From: Pleomorphomonas sp. NRK KF1
GTDB taxonomy: Bacteria; Pseudomonadota; Alphaproteobacteria; Rhizobiales; Pleomorphomonadaceae
Direction: 5' to 3'
DNA length: 64,000 bases
Assembly (NCBI RefSeq): GCF_023721755.1
Contig: NZ_JAMDLH010000006.1
Coordinates: forward strand, 186,001 to 250,000
This document shows positions 45,766 through 56,670 of this stretch, piece by piece (positions within the stretch are counted from its first letter, which is position 1; each line of letters begins with the position of its first letter). The position numbers were made by a program, and so were the translations under genes. The notes under the pieces were generated by a model that worked only from the letters and a program-made list of their open reading frames with translations, was not told the origin of the DNA and did not search any database.

Positions 45766-47112
45766 ATGAAGTATCTCAAGCCACTTCTCGCGGCTGCGCC
45801 TGTACTGGCGCTCTCGGCTGCTGCGGCTTTCGCCCAGGATGCCGTCGCGCCGGCCGTTGAGGCCGCCGCCCCCGCTCCCACCGCCGATCCCGGACATACG
45901 GCGTGGATGCTGATTTCCACCGTTCTGGTCATCATGATGACGGTGCCGGCGCTGGCGCTGTTCTACGGCGGTCTCGTCCGCTCCAAGAACGTGCTGTCGA
46001 TCCTGATGCAGTGCCTCATCGGTTTCGCGGTGATGGCCATTCTGTGGATCACTTACGGCTACTCCATCGCCTTCACCATGCCCGGTGAGGCGACCGCGCT
46101 TTCGCCGTTCATCGGCACCCTCGACAAGGTCATGCTGGCCGGCATCACGCCCGACTCGTTGTCCGGTTCCATTCCGGAGATCGTTTTCGTCGCCTTCCAG
46201 ATGACCTTCGCCTGCATCACCCCGGCGCTGATCATCGGCGCCTCGGCCGAGCGCGTTAAGTTCTCGGCGGTGATCTTCTTCCTGATCCTGTGGTTCACCT
46301 TCGCCTATCTGCCGATGGCCCACATGGTTTGGGGCGGCGACGGCTCCTACATCGGCTCCGGCTGGGGCGCCCTCGACTTCGCCGGTGGCACCGTGGTGCA
46401 TATCAACGCCGGTATCGCCGGTCTGGTCATCGCCATCATGGGTGGCAAGCGCATCGGTCTCGGCCGTGACAACTTCGCCCCGCACAACCTCGTGCTCACC
46501 TATATCGGCGCCATGCTTCTGTGGGTCGGCTGGTTCGGCTTCAATGCCGGATCCGAGCTCGCTGCCGACGGCGTCGCGGGCTATGCCCTAGTCAACACCA
46601 TCGTCGCCACTGCTGCTGCGGCCATCGCCTGGCCGTTCGCCGAATGGCTTACCCGTGGTCACGCCTCGCTTCTGGGCGGCGCCTCGGGCGTGGTTGCTGG
46701 TCTCGTTGCCATCACTCCGGCTTGTGGTACCGCCGGTCCGTTCGGCGCGATCATCATCGGTCTCGCCGCTGGCGCGATCTGCTTCTGGGCCTCGACCTGG
46801 GTCAAGTCGAAGTTCGGCTACGACGATGCGCTCGACGTGTTCGGCGTTCATGGCGTGGGCGGCATCGTCGGCGCCGTCCTGACCGGTGTGTTCGCCAATC
46901 CGGCGCTGGGCGGCATCTATGCCGACTATCCCGGTTTCGGCACCCAGGTTACCGCGCAGGTCGTGGCGGTCATCATCTGTATCCTCGTGTCGGGTATCGT
47001 GTCGGTGATCGCTCTCACCATCGTCAAGGCGATCGTCGGCCTTCGGGTTACCGAGACCGCCGAGCGCGAGGGTCTCGACGTCACGACCCACGGCGAACGC
47101 GCCTACAACTGA
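45766..47112 (+). CDS. amtB: Ammonium transporter AmtB
   Basis: AmtB is the trimeric ammonium channel of the inner membrane. The 448-residue protein begins with a signal peptide (LSAAAAFAQD) and an Ala/Pro-rich stretch, then eleven helices. It has the family blocks LALFYGGLVRSKN, YLPMAHMVWGGDG, FAGGTVVHINAGIAGLV with the first pore His, and VFGVHGVGGIVGAVLTGVFA with the second. It is flanked on both sides by glnK genes. A strong terminator follows. Confidence 0.97.
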   Translation: MKYLKPLLAAAPVLALSAAAAFAQDAVAPAVEAAAPAPTADPGHTAWMLISTVLVIMMTVPALALFYGGLVRSKNVLSILMQCLIGFAVMAILWITYGYSIAFTMPGEATALSPFIGTLDKVMLAGITPDSLSGSIPEIVFVAFQMTFACITPALIIGASAERVKFSAVIFFLILWFTFAYLPMAHMVWGGDGSYIGSGWGALDFAGGTVVHINAGIAGLVIAIMGGKRIGLGRDNFAPHNLVLTYIGAMLLWVGWFGFNAGSELAADGVAGYALVNTIVATAAAAIAWPFAEWLTRGHASLLGGASGVVAGLVAITPACGTAGPFGAIIIGLAAGAICFWASTWVKSKFGYDDALDVFGVHGVGGIVGAVLTGVFANPALGGIYADYPGFGTQVTAQVVAVIICILVSGIVSVIALTIVKAIVGLRVTETAEREGLDVTTHGERAYN

Positions 47113-47142
47113 GCCTTACTCGGGCTTAACGGCAATCTGCGG

Positions 47143-47184
47143 ACGGGCGGGACTCCGAATGGAGCCCCGCCCGTTGGCGTTTTG
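47143..47184 (+). terminator. Terminator after amtB
   Basis: ACGGGCGGG-A-CTCC (47143-47156) pairs with GGAG-C-CCCGCCCGT (47161-47174) around GAAT, followed by TGGCGTTTTG. It isolates the second glnK, which must then have its own promoter in 47185-47359. Confidence 0.8.
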
Positions 47185-47335
47185 TCGGGCTGCGCGAGAT
47201 TATCCTTTCGGCGCAATGGTCGCGGAAGTTCGTGTGTCGGTTGATTTTCATCCTATTTCCCTCTTGGCGCTCGCGTTCGCCACGCTATGGTCGTCGCATC
47301 GACCGGAGGCGGCGTGCCGCTCCGAGCAATCTTGA

Positions 47336-47698
<363 letters not shown>

Positions 47699-47717
47699 GG
47701 AAACGGGCTGCATAGGG

Positions 47718-47733
47718 TTAAAGAGCGTTTAAC
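47718..47733. promoter_or_regulatory. CtrA-type binding site (perfect TTAA-N7-TTAAC) upstream of the ftsK operon
   Basis: TTAA (47718-47721), seven bases, TTAAC (47729-47733). It lies inside a perfect inverted repeat, GGTTAAA-N5-TTTAACC (47716-47734). A GANTC site follows at 47793-47797. The aminotransferase-ftsK operon begins at 47822. Confidence 0.7.
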
Positions 47734-47821
47734 CATGGATGCCTAGAGTGGCCGGCAGCAGAAAAGGTCCGGCCGCCTCTCGGCGGCGGGCCGAATCACC
47801 CGTTGCCCGAGCCCTGGTTTC

Positions 47822-49018
47822 ATGTCGTCCTGCGCGTCGCTTCCTCTTTCTCCCTTTCAGCGTCTCGGCCGGTTGATCGCCGGTGTCGAGCCGGGGCGCC
47901 CGCCGATCGACGTCTCTGTCGGTGAACCGCGCCATCCCGTGCCGGACTTCGTCGGCCCGGTTATCTCGGCCGCACTGGCGGATTTTGTCCGCTATCCGCC
48001 GATCAAGGGGACCCCGGCCTTTCGCGCGGCCGTTGCCGGCTGGGCCGAGCGGCGTTTCGGCCTTCCTGGCGACACGCTTGATCGAGACGACGGCATATTG
48101 CCGCTCAATGGTTCGCGAGAGGGGCTCTTTCACGCAACGCTCACGGCCTTGCGGCTTGCTGGCGCCGGCAAGGGCTCGCAGCCAGCCATCCTGTTGCCCA
48201 ATCCCTTTTATGCCGTCTACGCCGCCGCCGCCGAGGCGGCGGGTGCGGAGCCGGTGTTCGTCGCGGCCGATCGCGATGACGGCTTCCTGCCGCGTTTCGA
48301 AGCACTGCCGGCCGATCTGCTCGCTCGAACCGTGGCGGCCTTCCACGCCAGCCCGGCCAACCCTCAGGGCGCGGTCGCCGATCTCGGACGGCTTGAAGGG
48401 CTGGTCCGGCTGGCCCAGGAGTATGGCTTTCTTCTGTTCTCGGACGAATGCTACTCCGAAATCTGGCGCGGCCGGGCGCCGGATGGCGTGCTGAACGCCG
48501 CTTTCGGGATCAATGGCGACTTCTCCGGTGTCGTTGCCTTCAACTCGTTGTCCAAGCGATCCAACCTCGCCGGTGCTCGCTGTGGCTTTGCGATCGGTGA
48601 TCCAGCCTTCCTGAAGGCGTGGGCGGCCCTCAGAAACGTGACGGCGCCACAAGTCCCGATTCCGATCCAGGCGGTCGCCGTCGCCGCGCTCGCCGATGAA
48701 CAGCACGTTGTGGAGAATCGTCGGCTTTACGATCTCAAGTATGTCGTCGCCGAGGAGATACTGGGTGACCGGTTCCCGCATCTCGTGCCGCCGGGCGGTT
48801 TCTTTCTTTGGCTCGACGTCGGTCGCTGGGGTGGCGGTGAAGCGGTGACGGCCCGGCTTTGGAAAGACCGAGGCGTCAAGGTCGTGCCGGGTGGCTACCT
48901 GTCGGCAGTCGGGGCCGACGGCGTCAATCCCGGTGCGGATTTCATTCGAATCGCCATGGTCGAAAGCCTGGAGACGAGTCGCGAGGCGCTGAGCCGTCTC
49001 TCGGAGGTTCTGTCATGA
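47822..49018 (+). CDS. Class I/II PLP aminotransferase, DapC-like
   Basis: The 398-residue protein is a fold type I aminotransferase with [53 protein letters not shown] and the PLP Lys in [17 protein letters not shown]. Rhizobial relatives are usually annotated as N-succinyldiaminopimelate aminotransferase, a step toward lysine and peptidoglycan. That assignment comes from the family only. It overlaps ftsK by 4 bases (ATGA), so the two are co-translated. Confidence 0.88.
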   Translation: MSSCASLPLSPFQRLGRLIAGVEPGRPPIDVSVGEPRHPVPDFVGPVISAALADFVRYPPIKGTPAFRAAVAGWAERRFGLPGDTLDRDDGILPLNGSREGLFHATLTALRLAGAGKGSQPAILLPNPFYAVYAAAAEAAGAEPVFVAADRDDGFLPRFEALPADLLARTVAAFHASPANPQGAVADLGRLEGLVRLAQEYGFLLFSDECYSEIWRGRAPDGVLNAAFGINGDFSGVVAFNSLSKRSNLAGARCGFAIGDPAFLKAWAALRNVTAPQVPIPIQAVAVAALADEQHVVENRRLYDLKYVVAEEILGDRFPHLVPPGGFFLWLDVGRWGGGEAVTARLWKDRGVKVVPGGYLSAVGADGVNPGADFIRIAMVESLETSREALSRLSEVLS

Positions 49019-51855
49019 GAGCTGAAATGAGAACCAGCCCCCGCTTCCGTGACGCCGGCGGACGGCTCGACGGTCCTTACGAGCCGCGCCCCGTCAATGC
49101 ACGCCGCGCCGCCAATCTCAAGGAACTCGACAAACGGATACGCCGCGCCGCGCCGACGCGCGAGGACCGCTTGCGGCAGGCGATGCTCCGCAACATCGCC
49201 GGTGCGTCCGGTCTGATGCTGATCGCCGGCGTCGCAGCCTTGTCCGCCGCGCTCGCCACCTGGTCAGTGGACGATCCGAGCTGGAGCCACATTGCCGATG
49301 GACCGACCCGCAACGTCATGGGGGCGGGGGGCGCGGTGGTCGCCGACCTGATCATGCAGCTCATCGGCCTCAATGCCGCGCTGTTCCTGGCGCCGGTGGT
49401 GATCTGGGGCTGGCAGTTGACCATCGGGCGCATTCCGCATGTGGCGCGCAACAGGCTGATCGGATGGTTGATCGGCACGCTGATCGGCGCCGCGTTCATG
49501 GGTGCCTTGCCGCCGACGACCGGTTGGCCTCTGCCCACCGGCCTTGGCGGCGCCATCGGCGACCTCCTGCTGCAACTACCGGCCGCCTTCAACAATGGCG
49601 TCCTCACCGATACGCTGCGTCTCATCGTGCTGATCGTTACGGGACCACTGGCGCTGGCCGCCATGATCTACGCCTCGGGCGTGCCCGGCCATCGCATCGT
49701 CAGCTCGGCGGCGGCCGTCGATGACGATGAAGACGACGAGGAAGAGGATGAAGGTGAGAGCCGCCTCGCAGCTCTCATAGGCGTAGCCGGCCATTGGTGG
49801 CTGACGATGCGCGCCGGCCTGTCCCGACGCCTGTTCCGTCGGCCGGCCTTTGCCTATCCGGGTGAGGAGTACGAGGACGAGGAGGACGACTACGAGCCCC
49901 CGGTTGCTCGGAGGGCCGAACCTACCCACGTCGCAAGGCCGCGGCCCGTCGTCGCACCGGTGGCCGACGATGAAGATGATGACGACTACGAGGCGCCTGT
50001 CGTCGATCGGCGCGGCCGCGTCGAGCCGTCTTTCTCCCCGGCCGAACGGCCACGCCCCGCCGCAGCCGAGCCCATCTTCGAGGAAGAAGAGAACGATCCA
50101 CCGCCGTTCGATATGGACGACCGCCTGTCCGACTACGACGAGACGGAGCTGATCGCGCCGCCGGAGCCCGTTGCCGTCGCACCGGCGCCGCGAACCTTCG
50201 AACAGCGTCCCGCCCCGCTTCGTGGTCCTGCCTCTCGCATAGGCAAGCCGGCGGCTCAGCCGGAGAAGCCCGCGGCGCGCGTCAAAGCACCGGCGCCGCC
50301 GATGCAGCCCAGCAAAAAGGCCAAGGGTGGCACGCAGTTGTCCCTTCTCGACGCGGACCGCTTCGAGTTTCCGGCCATCGAGCTCCTGGCCGAACCCAAG
50401 GGCGGCAATGGCGTCCAGTACACGCCAGACAGTCTGGAGCAGAACGCGGGTCTGCTGGAGGGCGTGCTCGAGGACTTCGGCATCAAGGGCGAGATCTTCA
50501 ATGTCCGTCCCGGCCCTGTCGTGACGCTCTACGAACTGGAACCGGCGCCCGGCATCAAGTCGTCGCGCGTCATCGGCCTTGCCGACGACATCGCGCGCTC
50601 GATGAGCGCGGTCGCCGCCCGTGTTGCGGTCATCCCGGGCAAGAATGCCATCGGCATCGAGCTGCCCAACCAACGGCGCGAAATGGTCTATCTGCGCGAG
50701 CTGATCGCCAGCCAGGACTTCGAGAAGTTCAAGGGCCGGCTTGCTCTGGCTCTCGGCAAGACCATCGGCGGCGAGCCCGTGATCATCGATTTGGCCCGCA
50801 CGCCGCACATGCTGGTGGCCGGCACGACCGGTTCGGGCAAGTCGGTGTCGATCAACACCATGATCCTTAGCCTTCTCTACCGGATGACGCCGGAGGAGTG
50901 CCGGTTGATCATGATCGATCCGAAGATGCTGGAGCTCTCGGTCTACGATGGCATCCCCCACCTCCTGACACCGGTGGTCACCGATCCGCGCAAGGCGGTG
51001 GTGGCGCTCAAGTGGACGGTCCGCGAGATGGAGGACCGCTACAAGAAGATGTCCAAGGTCGGTGTGCGCAACATCGAGGGCTTCAACGCCCGCGTGGCGC
51101 AGGCGATCGAGCGGGGAGAAAGCATCAACCGCACCGTCCAGACCGGCTTCGACAAGGAGACCGGCGAGCCCATCTTCGAAACCGAGGAGATGGAACTCAA
51201 GCCGCTGCCGTTCATCGTCGTCATCATCGATGAAATGGCCGACCTGATGATGGTGGCGGGCAAGGAAATCGAGGGCGCTGTGCAGCGTCTCGCCCAGATG
51301 GCGCGCGCCGCCGGCATTCACGTCATCATGGCGACGCAGCGCCCGTCGGTGGATGTCATCACGGGCACCATCAAGGCCAACTTCCCGACGCGCATTTCCT
51401 TCCAGGTCACGTCGAAGATCGACAGCCGCACCATCCTCGGCGAACAGGGCGCCGAACAGCTCCTCGGGCAGGGCGACATGCTCTACATGCAGGGCGGCGG
51501 GCGTATCCAGCGCGTCCACGGCCCGTTCGTTTCCGACGGCGAGGTGGAGTCAATCGTTGCCCATCTCAAGACCCAGGGCACGCCCGACTATCTCGAAGCG
51601 ATCACGGCCGATGACGAGGAAGAGAGTGGCGGTGGCGAACCGGCTCAGGTCGATGAGAACGCTGACCTCTTCGATCAGGCGGTGGCGCTGGTGTTGCGCG
51701 ACAAGCGTGCCACCACCAGCTACATCCAGCGACGGCTCGGCATCGGTTACAATCGTGCCGCCTCGCTCATCGAGCGGATGGAAAAGGAAGGATTGGTCGG
51801 CCCGCCCAATCACGCGGGCAAGCGCGAAATCCTGATGCGCACCGACGAAGATTGA
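49015..51855 (+). CDS. ftsK: DNA translocase FtsK
   Basis: FtsK is anchored at the septum and pumps DNA to clear the closing division site and activate XerCD at dif. The 946-residue protein has four N-terminal helices (about residues 55-230) and an acidic, Pro-rich linker ([12 protein letters not shown] and further acid clusters, about 235-430). The motor follows, with [40 protein letters not shown] and [13 protein letters not shown], then the C-terminal gamma winged helix ([20 protein letters not shown]), which reads orienting sequences. GGAGG precedes the ATG at 49015. Confidence 0.96.
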   Translation: MRAEMRTSPRFRDAGGRLDGPYEPRPVNARRAANLKELDKRIRRAAPTREDRLRQAMLRNIAGASGLMLIAGVAALSAALATWSVDDPSWSHIADGPTRNVMGAGGAVVADLIMQLIGLNAALFLAPVVIWGWQLTIGRIPHVARNRLIGWLIGTLIGAAFMGALPPTTGWPLPTGLGGAIGDLLLQLPAAFNNGVLTDTLRLIVLIVTGPLALAAMIYASGVPGHRIVSSAAAVDDDEDDEEEDEGESRLAALIGVAGHWWLTMRAGLSRRLFRRPAFAYPGEEYEDEEDDYEPPVARRAEPTHVARPRPVVAPVADDEDDDDYEAPVVDRRGRVEPSFSPAERPRPAAAEPIFEEEENDPPPFDMDDRLSDYDETELIAPPEPVAVAPAPRTFEQRPAPLRGPASRIGKPAAQPEKPAARVKAPAPPMQPSKKAKGGTQLSLLDADRFEFPAIELLAEPKGGNGVQYTPDSLEQNAGLLEGVLEDFGIKGEIFNVRPGPVVTLYELEPAPGIKSSRVIGLADDIARSMSAVAARVAVIPGKNAIGIELPNQRREMVYLRELIASQDFEKFKGRLALALGKTIGGEPVIIDLARTPHMLVAGTTGSGKSVSINTMILSLLYRMTPEECRLIMIDPKMLELSVYDGIPHLLTPVVTDPRKAVVALKWTVREMEDRYKKMSKVGVRNIEGFNARVAQAIERGESINRTVQTGFDKETGEPIFETEEMELKPLPFIVVIIDEMADLMMVAGKEIEGAVQRLAQMARAAGIHVIMATQRPSVDVITGTIKANFPTRISFQVTSKIDSRTILGEQGAEQLLGQGDMLYMQGGGRIQRVHGPFVSDGEVESIVAHLKTQGTPDYLEAITADDEEESGGGEPAQVDENADLFDQAVALVLRDKRATTSYIQRRLGIGYNRAASLIERMEKEGLVGPPNHAGKREILMRTDED

Positions 51856-51881
51856 CGGCAGCTCTCCGGGACGAGACAACT

Positions 51882-51917
51882 GGGCGTCCTTCGCCACTGG
51901 GCGGAAGACGCCCTTTG
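51882..51917 (+). terminator. Terminator after ftsK
   Basis: GGGCGTC (51882-51888) pairs with GACGCCC (51907-51913), with a further imperfect TTCGCC/GGCGGAA stem inside, followed by TTTGT. The overall stem is about 13 bp. Confidence 0.7.
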
Positions 51918-51936
51918 TCATGTCACCGATGGTCCA

Positions 51937-52425
51937 ATGAGTCGTATTCTGATCTCCGCCTGCCTGCTCGGCCGACCGGTTCGCTATGACGGCACCGGAA
52001 AGCGGCTCGCCGATCCGCGCGTCGAGCGCTGGCACGCCGAGGGGCGGTTGGTACCGATCTGTCCCGAGCTCATGGGAGAACTTCCTGTGCCGCGTCCGGC
52101 GGCCGAAATCGTCGGTGGCTCCGGCAGCGATGTCCTGGCCGGCCGGGCGCGCGTCCTGGCCGCCACCGGCGAAGACGTGACGGCGGCTTTCCTCATCGGC
52201 GCCGAGGTCGCTCTCGATCTTGCCCGGAGCACGGGGTGCGACCATGCGCTCCTTATCGACCGCAGTCCTTCCTGCGGCAGTCTCTCGATCTATGACGGTA
52301 CCTTCTCGGGTCAACAGGTCCCGGGAGCCGGCGTCGTCGCCGCGCTTCTTGCCGCTCATGGCATTCGTGTCTTCGCCGACCATGAGATCGATCGTCTTGC
52401 CGAGGCCATTGCCCACTCTCCATGA
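51937..52425 (+). CDS. DUF523 family protein
   Basis: The function of DUF523 is not established. The 162-residue protein shows its conserved Cys motifs: ISACLLGRPVRYDG, VPICPELMGELPVPRPAAEI and RSPSCGS, suggesting metal or cluster binding. No membrane segment or signal is present. It lies 81 bases after ftsK, behind a terminator, and 78 bases before the NmrA-like gene. Confidence 0.88.
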   Translation: MSRILISACLLGRPVRYDGTGKRLADPRVERWHAEGRLVPICPELMGELPVPRPAAEIVGGSGSDVLAGRARVLAATGEDVTAAFLIGAEVALDLARSTGCDHALLIDRSPSCGSLSIYDGTFSGQQVPGAGVVAALLAAHGIRVFADHEIDRLAEAIAHSP

Positions 52426-52503
52426 CGGGAACCCGATGCGGGGCAAGGACGTTTCCCTTGAACCGGCTTTCTGGCCGGAACGGACGTCCTGACGGAGACA
52501 CCC

Positions 52504-53346
52504 ATGGCAGACAGTATTCTCGTTCTCGGTGCCACCGGTACGATCGGCCAGTTGGTCGTTTCGGAGCTGGTGACGAAAGGCGAAACCGTGAAGGCGGCCG
52601 CTTTGGATGGTCAGACGCATCCGGACGCCTCGGTGCTGCGGTTCGACTATCGCGATCCGGCCAGCATTGCGCCGCTTTTCGAGGGAGTCGACCGCGTTTT
52701 CGTTCTGATGCCTTCGGCTCCGCTCGATATCATCGATGCTTTGATGCCGGTGATGCGGCACGTGGTCGATCGCAAGGTGAAGGCGGTGCTGCTGTCCACG
52801 ATCGCCGCCGACGAGTCCGATGACAACCCTTATCGCCGCCTTGAGCTGGTCCTGGAGAACTCTGGTCTGCCGTTCGTCATTCTTCGGGCCAACTGGTTTG
52901 CCGACAACTTCCGGACCGTCTGGAAGGATGCCGTCCGGACCGGAGAGCTGGCATTGCCGATTGACGAGGGGCTCATCAGCTTTGTCGATGGCCGTGACGT
53001 CGCGGCGGCGTCGGCCGCTGCGCTGACCACCTCAGACTTCGACGGCCAGACGCTCGTCCTCACCGGACCCGCCGCGTTGTCACTGTCGCGCGCCGCTGAG
53101 GTGATGAGCCACGCAACGGGCCGTTCGATTGTTTTCCGACCGATCGCGGTTGCCGATTATGAGGCGCGTCTCAACGAGGAGGGTTTGTCGGAAAAGCTGA
53201 TCGCCGAGCGTGTCGCAGAGTTCGAAACCATCCGTGGCGGCAAGGCGTCCATCGTCAGCCCGGCCGTCGAGAAGATGACCGGTCGGCAACCCCGCTTCTT
53301 TGAAACCTTCGTCAAGGACCACGCGACGGATTTCGTCGGCGCCTGA
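52504..53346 (+). CDS. NmrA-like NAD(P)-binding protein
   Basis: The 280-residue protein has an N-terminal Rossmann motif ILVLGATGTIGQLVVSEL and the atypical short-chain reductase layout of NmrA/NAD(P)H quinone oxidoreductase 2-like proteins (ILRANWFADNFRTVWKDAVR, FVDGRDVAAASAAAL). Such proteins act as redox sensors or reductases; the substrate is unknown. It stands alone between DUF523 and leuS. Confidence 0.85.
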   Translation: MADSILVLGATGTIGQLVVSELVTKGETVKAAALDGQTHPDASVLRFDYRDPASIAPLFEGVDRVFVLMPSAPLDIIDALMPVMRHVVDRKVKAVLLSTIAADESDDNPYRRLELVLENSGLPFVILRANWFADNFRTVWKDAVRTGELALPIDEGLISFVDGRDVAAASAAALTTSDFDGQTLVLTGPAALSLSRAAEVMSHATGRSIVFRPIAVADYEARLNEEGLSEKLIAERVAEFETIRGGKASIVSPAVEKMTGRQPRFFETFVKDHATDFVGA

Positions 53347-53527
53347 TCATCGATGCGATTCTGCCCATCTCACCGCGGCCGGACGGAAAACACCGGCGTC
53401 GGTGCTCCAAAGCATTGACCCTAGGGACCGTTTCTGATGATGGTCATGCCGTGAGTTTTTCGCGCGGCCGCGCGCCCTTGGCGCCGCCGACCCGCGACAG
53501 GCGTGGATCAGAGCAGAAGACGAGACG

Positions 53528-56146
53528 ATGGCGACCGAGCGATACAATGCGCGTGAAGCGGAAACGCGCTGGCAGAGGGCCTGGAACGAGGCCAAGGTTT
53601 TCGAGACGAAGAACGACGATCCGCGTCCGAAGTACTATGTCCTCGAGATGTTCCCTTATCCGTCCGGCCGCATCCATATGGGGCATGTGCGCAACTACAC
53701 GATGGGCGACGTCGTAGCCCGTTACAAGCGCGCCAAGGGGTTCAACGTGCTGCATCCTATGGGATGGGATGCCTTTGGCATGCCGGCCGAGAACGCGGCG
53801 ATGAAGGGGCATGTCCATCCCAAGACGTGGACCTACGAGAACATCGCCACCATGCGCGGCCAGCTCAAGAGCATGGGACTGTCGCTCGACTGGAGCCGCG
53901 AGTTCGCCACCTGCGACGAGGACTACTACACCCAGCAGCAGAGACTGTTCCTGGACTTCATGAAGGCCGGCCTCGTCGACCGCAAGAAGTCCAAGGTCAA
54001 TTGGGACCCCGTCGACATGACCGTGCTCGCCAACGAGCAGGTGATCGACGGTCGCGGCTGGCGCTCCGGAGCGCTGGTCGAGCAGCGCGAGCTGACGCAG
54101 TGGTTCCTGAAGATCTCCGACTATTCGGATGAACTGCTCTCGGCGTTGGACACGCTCGACCGCTGGCCGGAGAAGGTCCGGACCATGCAGAAGAACTGGA
54201 TCGGCCGGTCGGAAGGCCTGCGCGTCCGGTTCGAGATCGATGGGGCGGCGGTGGCCGGCGAGCCGACGATCGAGGTATTCACCACGCGTCCGGACACGCT
54301 GTTCGGCATGAGCTTCGTGGCGCTCTCGGCCGATCATCCGGTGGCCAGGGCGCTGGCCGATCAGGATTCGGCTGTCGCGGCCTTCTGCGAGGAATGCCGG
54401 CGCATGGGAACCTCGGCGGCGGCGCTCGAGACGGCCGAGAAGAAGGGTCTGGCGACGGGCCTGTCGGTGAAGCATCCCTTCAACGGCAAGAGCTATCCGG
54501 TTTACATCGCCAACTTCGTGCTGATGGATTACGGCACTGGCGCCATCTTCGGCTGCCCGGCGCATGACCAGCGCGACCTTGATTTCGCCCGCAAGTATGC
54601 GCTCACCGTCACGCCGGTGGTGCTGCCTGAAGGCGCCGATCCGGCCGCCTTCGCGGTGGGCGATGTCGCCTACACCGACGATGGCAAGCTGTTCAACTCC
54701 GCCTTCCTTGACGGGATGGAGGTCGAAGCGGCCAAGGATCTCGTGGCGAGCAAGCTCGAGGCGACGACGCTCCATGGGGCTCCGGCGGCCAAGCGCCAGG
54801 TGAACTATCGCCTGCGCGACTGGGGTATCTCGCGCCAGCGCTATTGGGGATGCCCGATCCCGGTCATTCATTGCGAAGCTTGCGGTGTCGTGCCGGTCCC
54901 TGCCAAGGACCTGCCGGTGCGCCTGCCCGAAGATGTCGAGTTCGACCGGCCCGGAAACCCGCTCGATCGGCACCCGACGTTCACGAAATGCGTCTGCCCC
55001 GAGTGCGGCAAGCCGGCGCGGCGCGAAACCGACACCATGGACACCTTCGTCGACTCGTCCTGGTATTACAGCCGGTTCACCGAGCCGCGCGCCCAGACGC
55101 CGACCGTGCCGGATGTGGTCAATGCCTGGCTTCCGGTCGACCAGTACATCGGTGGCATCGAGCACGCCATCCTGCACCTCCTCTATTCGCGCTTCTTCAC
55201 TCGCGCGATGAAGAAGTGCGGTCATGTCGGCTTTGACGAGCCGTTCCGGGGCCTGTTCACCCAGGGCATGGTGGTGCACGAGACCTATCAGTCGGCGGAC
55301 GGCGAGTGGCTGTCGCCGGCCGATGTCGAGATCGTCGAGGAAACCGGGGGACGCAAGGCGCGATTGATCGCCTCCGGCGCGCCGGTCAAGATCGGCCCGA
55401 TCGAGAAGATGTCGAAGTCGAAGAAGAACACCGTCGACCCCACCGACATCATCGACAGTTTCGGCGCCGATACCGCGCGCTGGTTCATGCTGTCAGACAG
55501 CCCGCCGGAGCGCGACGTCGAGTGGACCGAGGCTGGCGCCCAGGGCACCGCGCGCTTCCTGCAGCGCGTCTGGCGCATCGTCTCCGAGGCGTCCGAGCTG
55601 GTGCCGACCGCCGGTCGGGCCGACGGCGGCGACAAGCTGGCGCTCGCGCTGCGCAAGGCGGCGCACAAGGCGCTGGCCGCGGTCGAGGAGAACATCGAGG
55701 GCCTGCGCTTCAACGTAGCGCTCGCCAAGATCTACGAGCTGGTCAACACGCTGGGTGGCGCGCTCGCCAACGAGAAGGCGGTGCTGTCCGCCGACGGCGC
55801 CGCCGCTGCCGCGCTCGTCGAGGCGACCGGCCTTCTGGTTCGCATGATGGCGCCGATGACCCCGCATCTCGCCGAGGAAAGCTGGGCGGCACTCGGTCAT
55901 GACGGCTTGGTGGCGCATGCCGACTGGCCGTTCGTCGACCGGTCGCTGCTGGTCGAGGATGAAGTGACCATGCCGGTGCAGGTCAACGGCAAGAAGCGTG
56001 CCGACGTTACCGTATCGCGCTCCGCGTCGCCCGCCGATGTTGAGGCCGAGGTGTTGAAGCTCGAAGCCGTGATCAAGGCGCTCGACGGCAAGAGCCCGAA
56101 GAAGGTCATCGTCGTCGCCCAGAGGATCGTCAATGTGGTCGTCTGA
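53528..56146 (+). CDS. leuS: Leucyl-tRNA synthetase
   Basis: LeuS charges tRNA-Leu. The 872-residue protein has the class I HIGH-type motif [15 protein letters not shown], the KMSKS motif [13 protein letters not shown], the editing domain ([35 protein letters not shown]) and zinc-type Cys pairs (HCEACG, CVCPECG). The stop overlaps lptE by 14 bases. leuS-lptE-holA is a common alphaproteobacterial series. Confidence 0.97.
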   Translation: MATERYNAREAETRWQRAWNEAKVFETKNDDPRPKYYVLEMFPYPSGRIHMGHVRNYTMGDVVARYKRAKGFNVLHPMGWDAFGMPAENAAMKGHVHPKTWTYENIATMRGQLKSMGLSLDWSREFATCDEDYYTQQQRLFLDFMKAGLVDRKKSKVNWDPVDMTVLANEQVIDGRGWRSGALVEQRELTQWFLKISDYSDELLSALDTLDRWPEKVRTMQKNWIGRSEGLRVRFEIDGAAVAGEPTIEVFTTRPDTLFGMSFVALSADHPVARALADQDSAVAAFCEECRRMGTSAAALETAEKKGLATGLSVKHPFNGKSYPVYIANFVLMDYGTGAIFGCPAHDQRDLDFARKYALTVTPVVLPEGADPAAFAVGDVAYTDDGKLFNSAFLDGMEVEAAKDLVASKLEATTLHGAPAAKRQVNYRLRDWGISRQRYWGCPIPVIHCEACGVVPVPAKDLPVRLPEDVEFDRPGNPLDRHPTFTKCVCPECGKPARRETDTMDTFVDSSWYYSRFTEPRAQTPTVPDVVNAWLPVDQYIGGIEHAILHLLYSRFFTRAMKKCGHVGFDEPFRGLFTQGMVVHETYQSADGEWLSPADVEIVEETGGRKARLIASGAPVKIGPIEKMSKSKKNTVDPTDIIDSFGADTARWFMLSDSPPERDVEWTEAGAQGTARFLQRVWRIVSEASELVPTAGRADGGDKLALALRKAAHKALAAVEENIEGLRFNVALAKIYELVNTLGGALANEKAVLSADGAAAAALVEATGLLVRMMAPMTPHLAEESWAALGHDGLVAHADWPFVDRSLLVEDEVTMPVQVNGKKRADVTVSRSASPADVEAEVLKLEAVIKALDGKSPKKVIVVAQRIVNVVV

Positions 56147-56666
56147 TCTCTTCCGCCGGGGCGTGCTGCTGCTCGCGGCCGCCGGGTTTCTCGCCGCCTG
56201 TCAGGTTCGGCCCGTTTATGCGCCGGCCGGTTCTGCGGTGGCGGGGAATAATCCGGCCATGGTTACCGAGCTCGCTTCGATCGCCATCAAGGGGCAGACC
56301 GAACGCGTGGCGCAGGCGCTGATCAACGAGCTGATCTTCCAGCTACGTGGCGGCGGTGCACTGGTGGAGCCGAAGTATCGTCTGGATCTCATCCTGACGA
56401 CACGCGTTTCGGATCTGGCCATTCGCGCCCGCGAGGATATTCCGGTTGCCAAGCTGGTGTCGCTCACGGCCACCTACACGCTGACCGAGGTTGCCACGAG
56501 CAGGGTGGTCACGTCGGACAATGTCTATGCGACGTCGTCTTTCGACGTCAGCTCGCAACGTTATGCCAATGTGCGGGCGCAGCGAGATGCCGAGGATCGC
56601 GCGGCGCGTGCGGCCGCTGCCGACATTCGGCTGCGTCTTTCCTCGGCGCTGATCGGCAAGGGCTAA
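56133..56666 (+). CDS. lptE: LPS assembly lipoprotein LptE
   Basis: LptE plugs the LptD pore and helps place lipopolysaccharide in the outer leaflet. The 177-residue protein has a lipoprotein signal with lipobox GFLAAC (lipidated Cys23) and the start CQVRPVYAP typical of rhizobial LptE. The remainder is a compact alpha/beta domain ([20 protein letters not shown]). It overlaps leuS and lies 4 bases before holA. Confidence 0.92.
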   Translation: MWSSDLFRRGVLLLAAAGFLAACQVRPVYAPAGSAVAGNNPAMVTELASIAIKGQTERVAQALINELIFQLRGGGALVEPKYRLDLILTTRVSDLAIRAREDIPVAKLVSLTATYTLTEVATSRVVTSDNVYATSSFDVSSQRYANVRAQRDAEDRAARAAAADIRLRLSSALIGKG

Positions 56667-56670
56667 GACG

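Noticed and set aside
47263-47280. Sigma54-like TTGGCGC...TTCGC before the second glnK
   Set aside because: GG to GC spacing is 11 bases, not the required 10.
49576-51519. Antisense open frame of 647 codons across ftsK
   Set aside because: Shadow of the FtsK motor region.
53444-55279. Antisense open frame of 611 codons across leuS
   Set aside because: Shadow of leuS, rich in His and Arg as expected for the reverse of GC-rich coding DNA.
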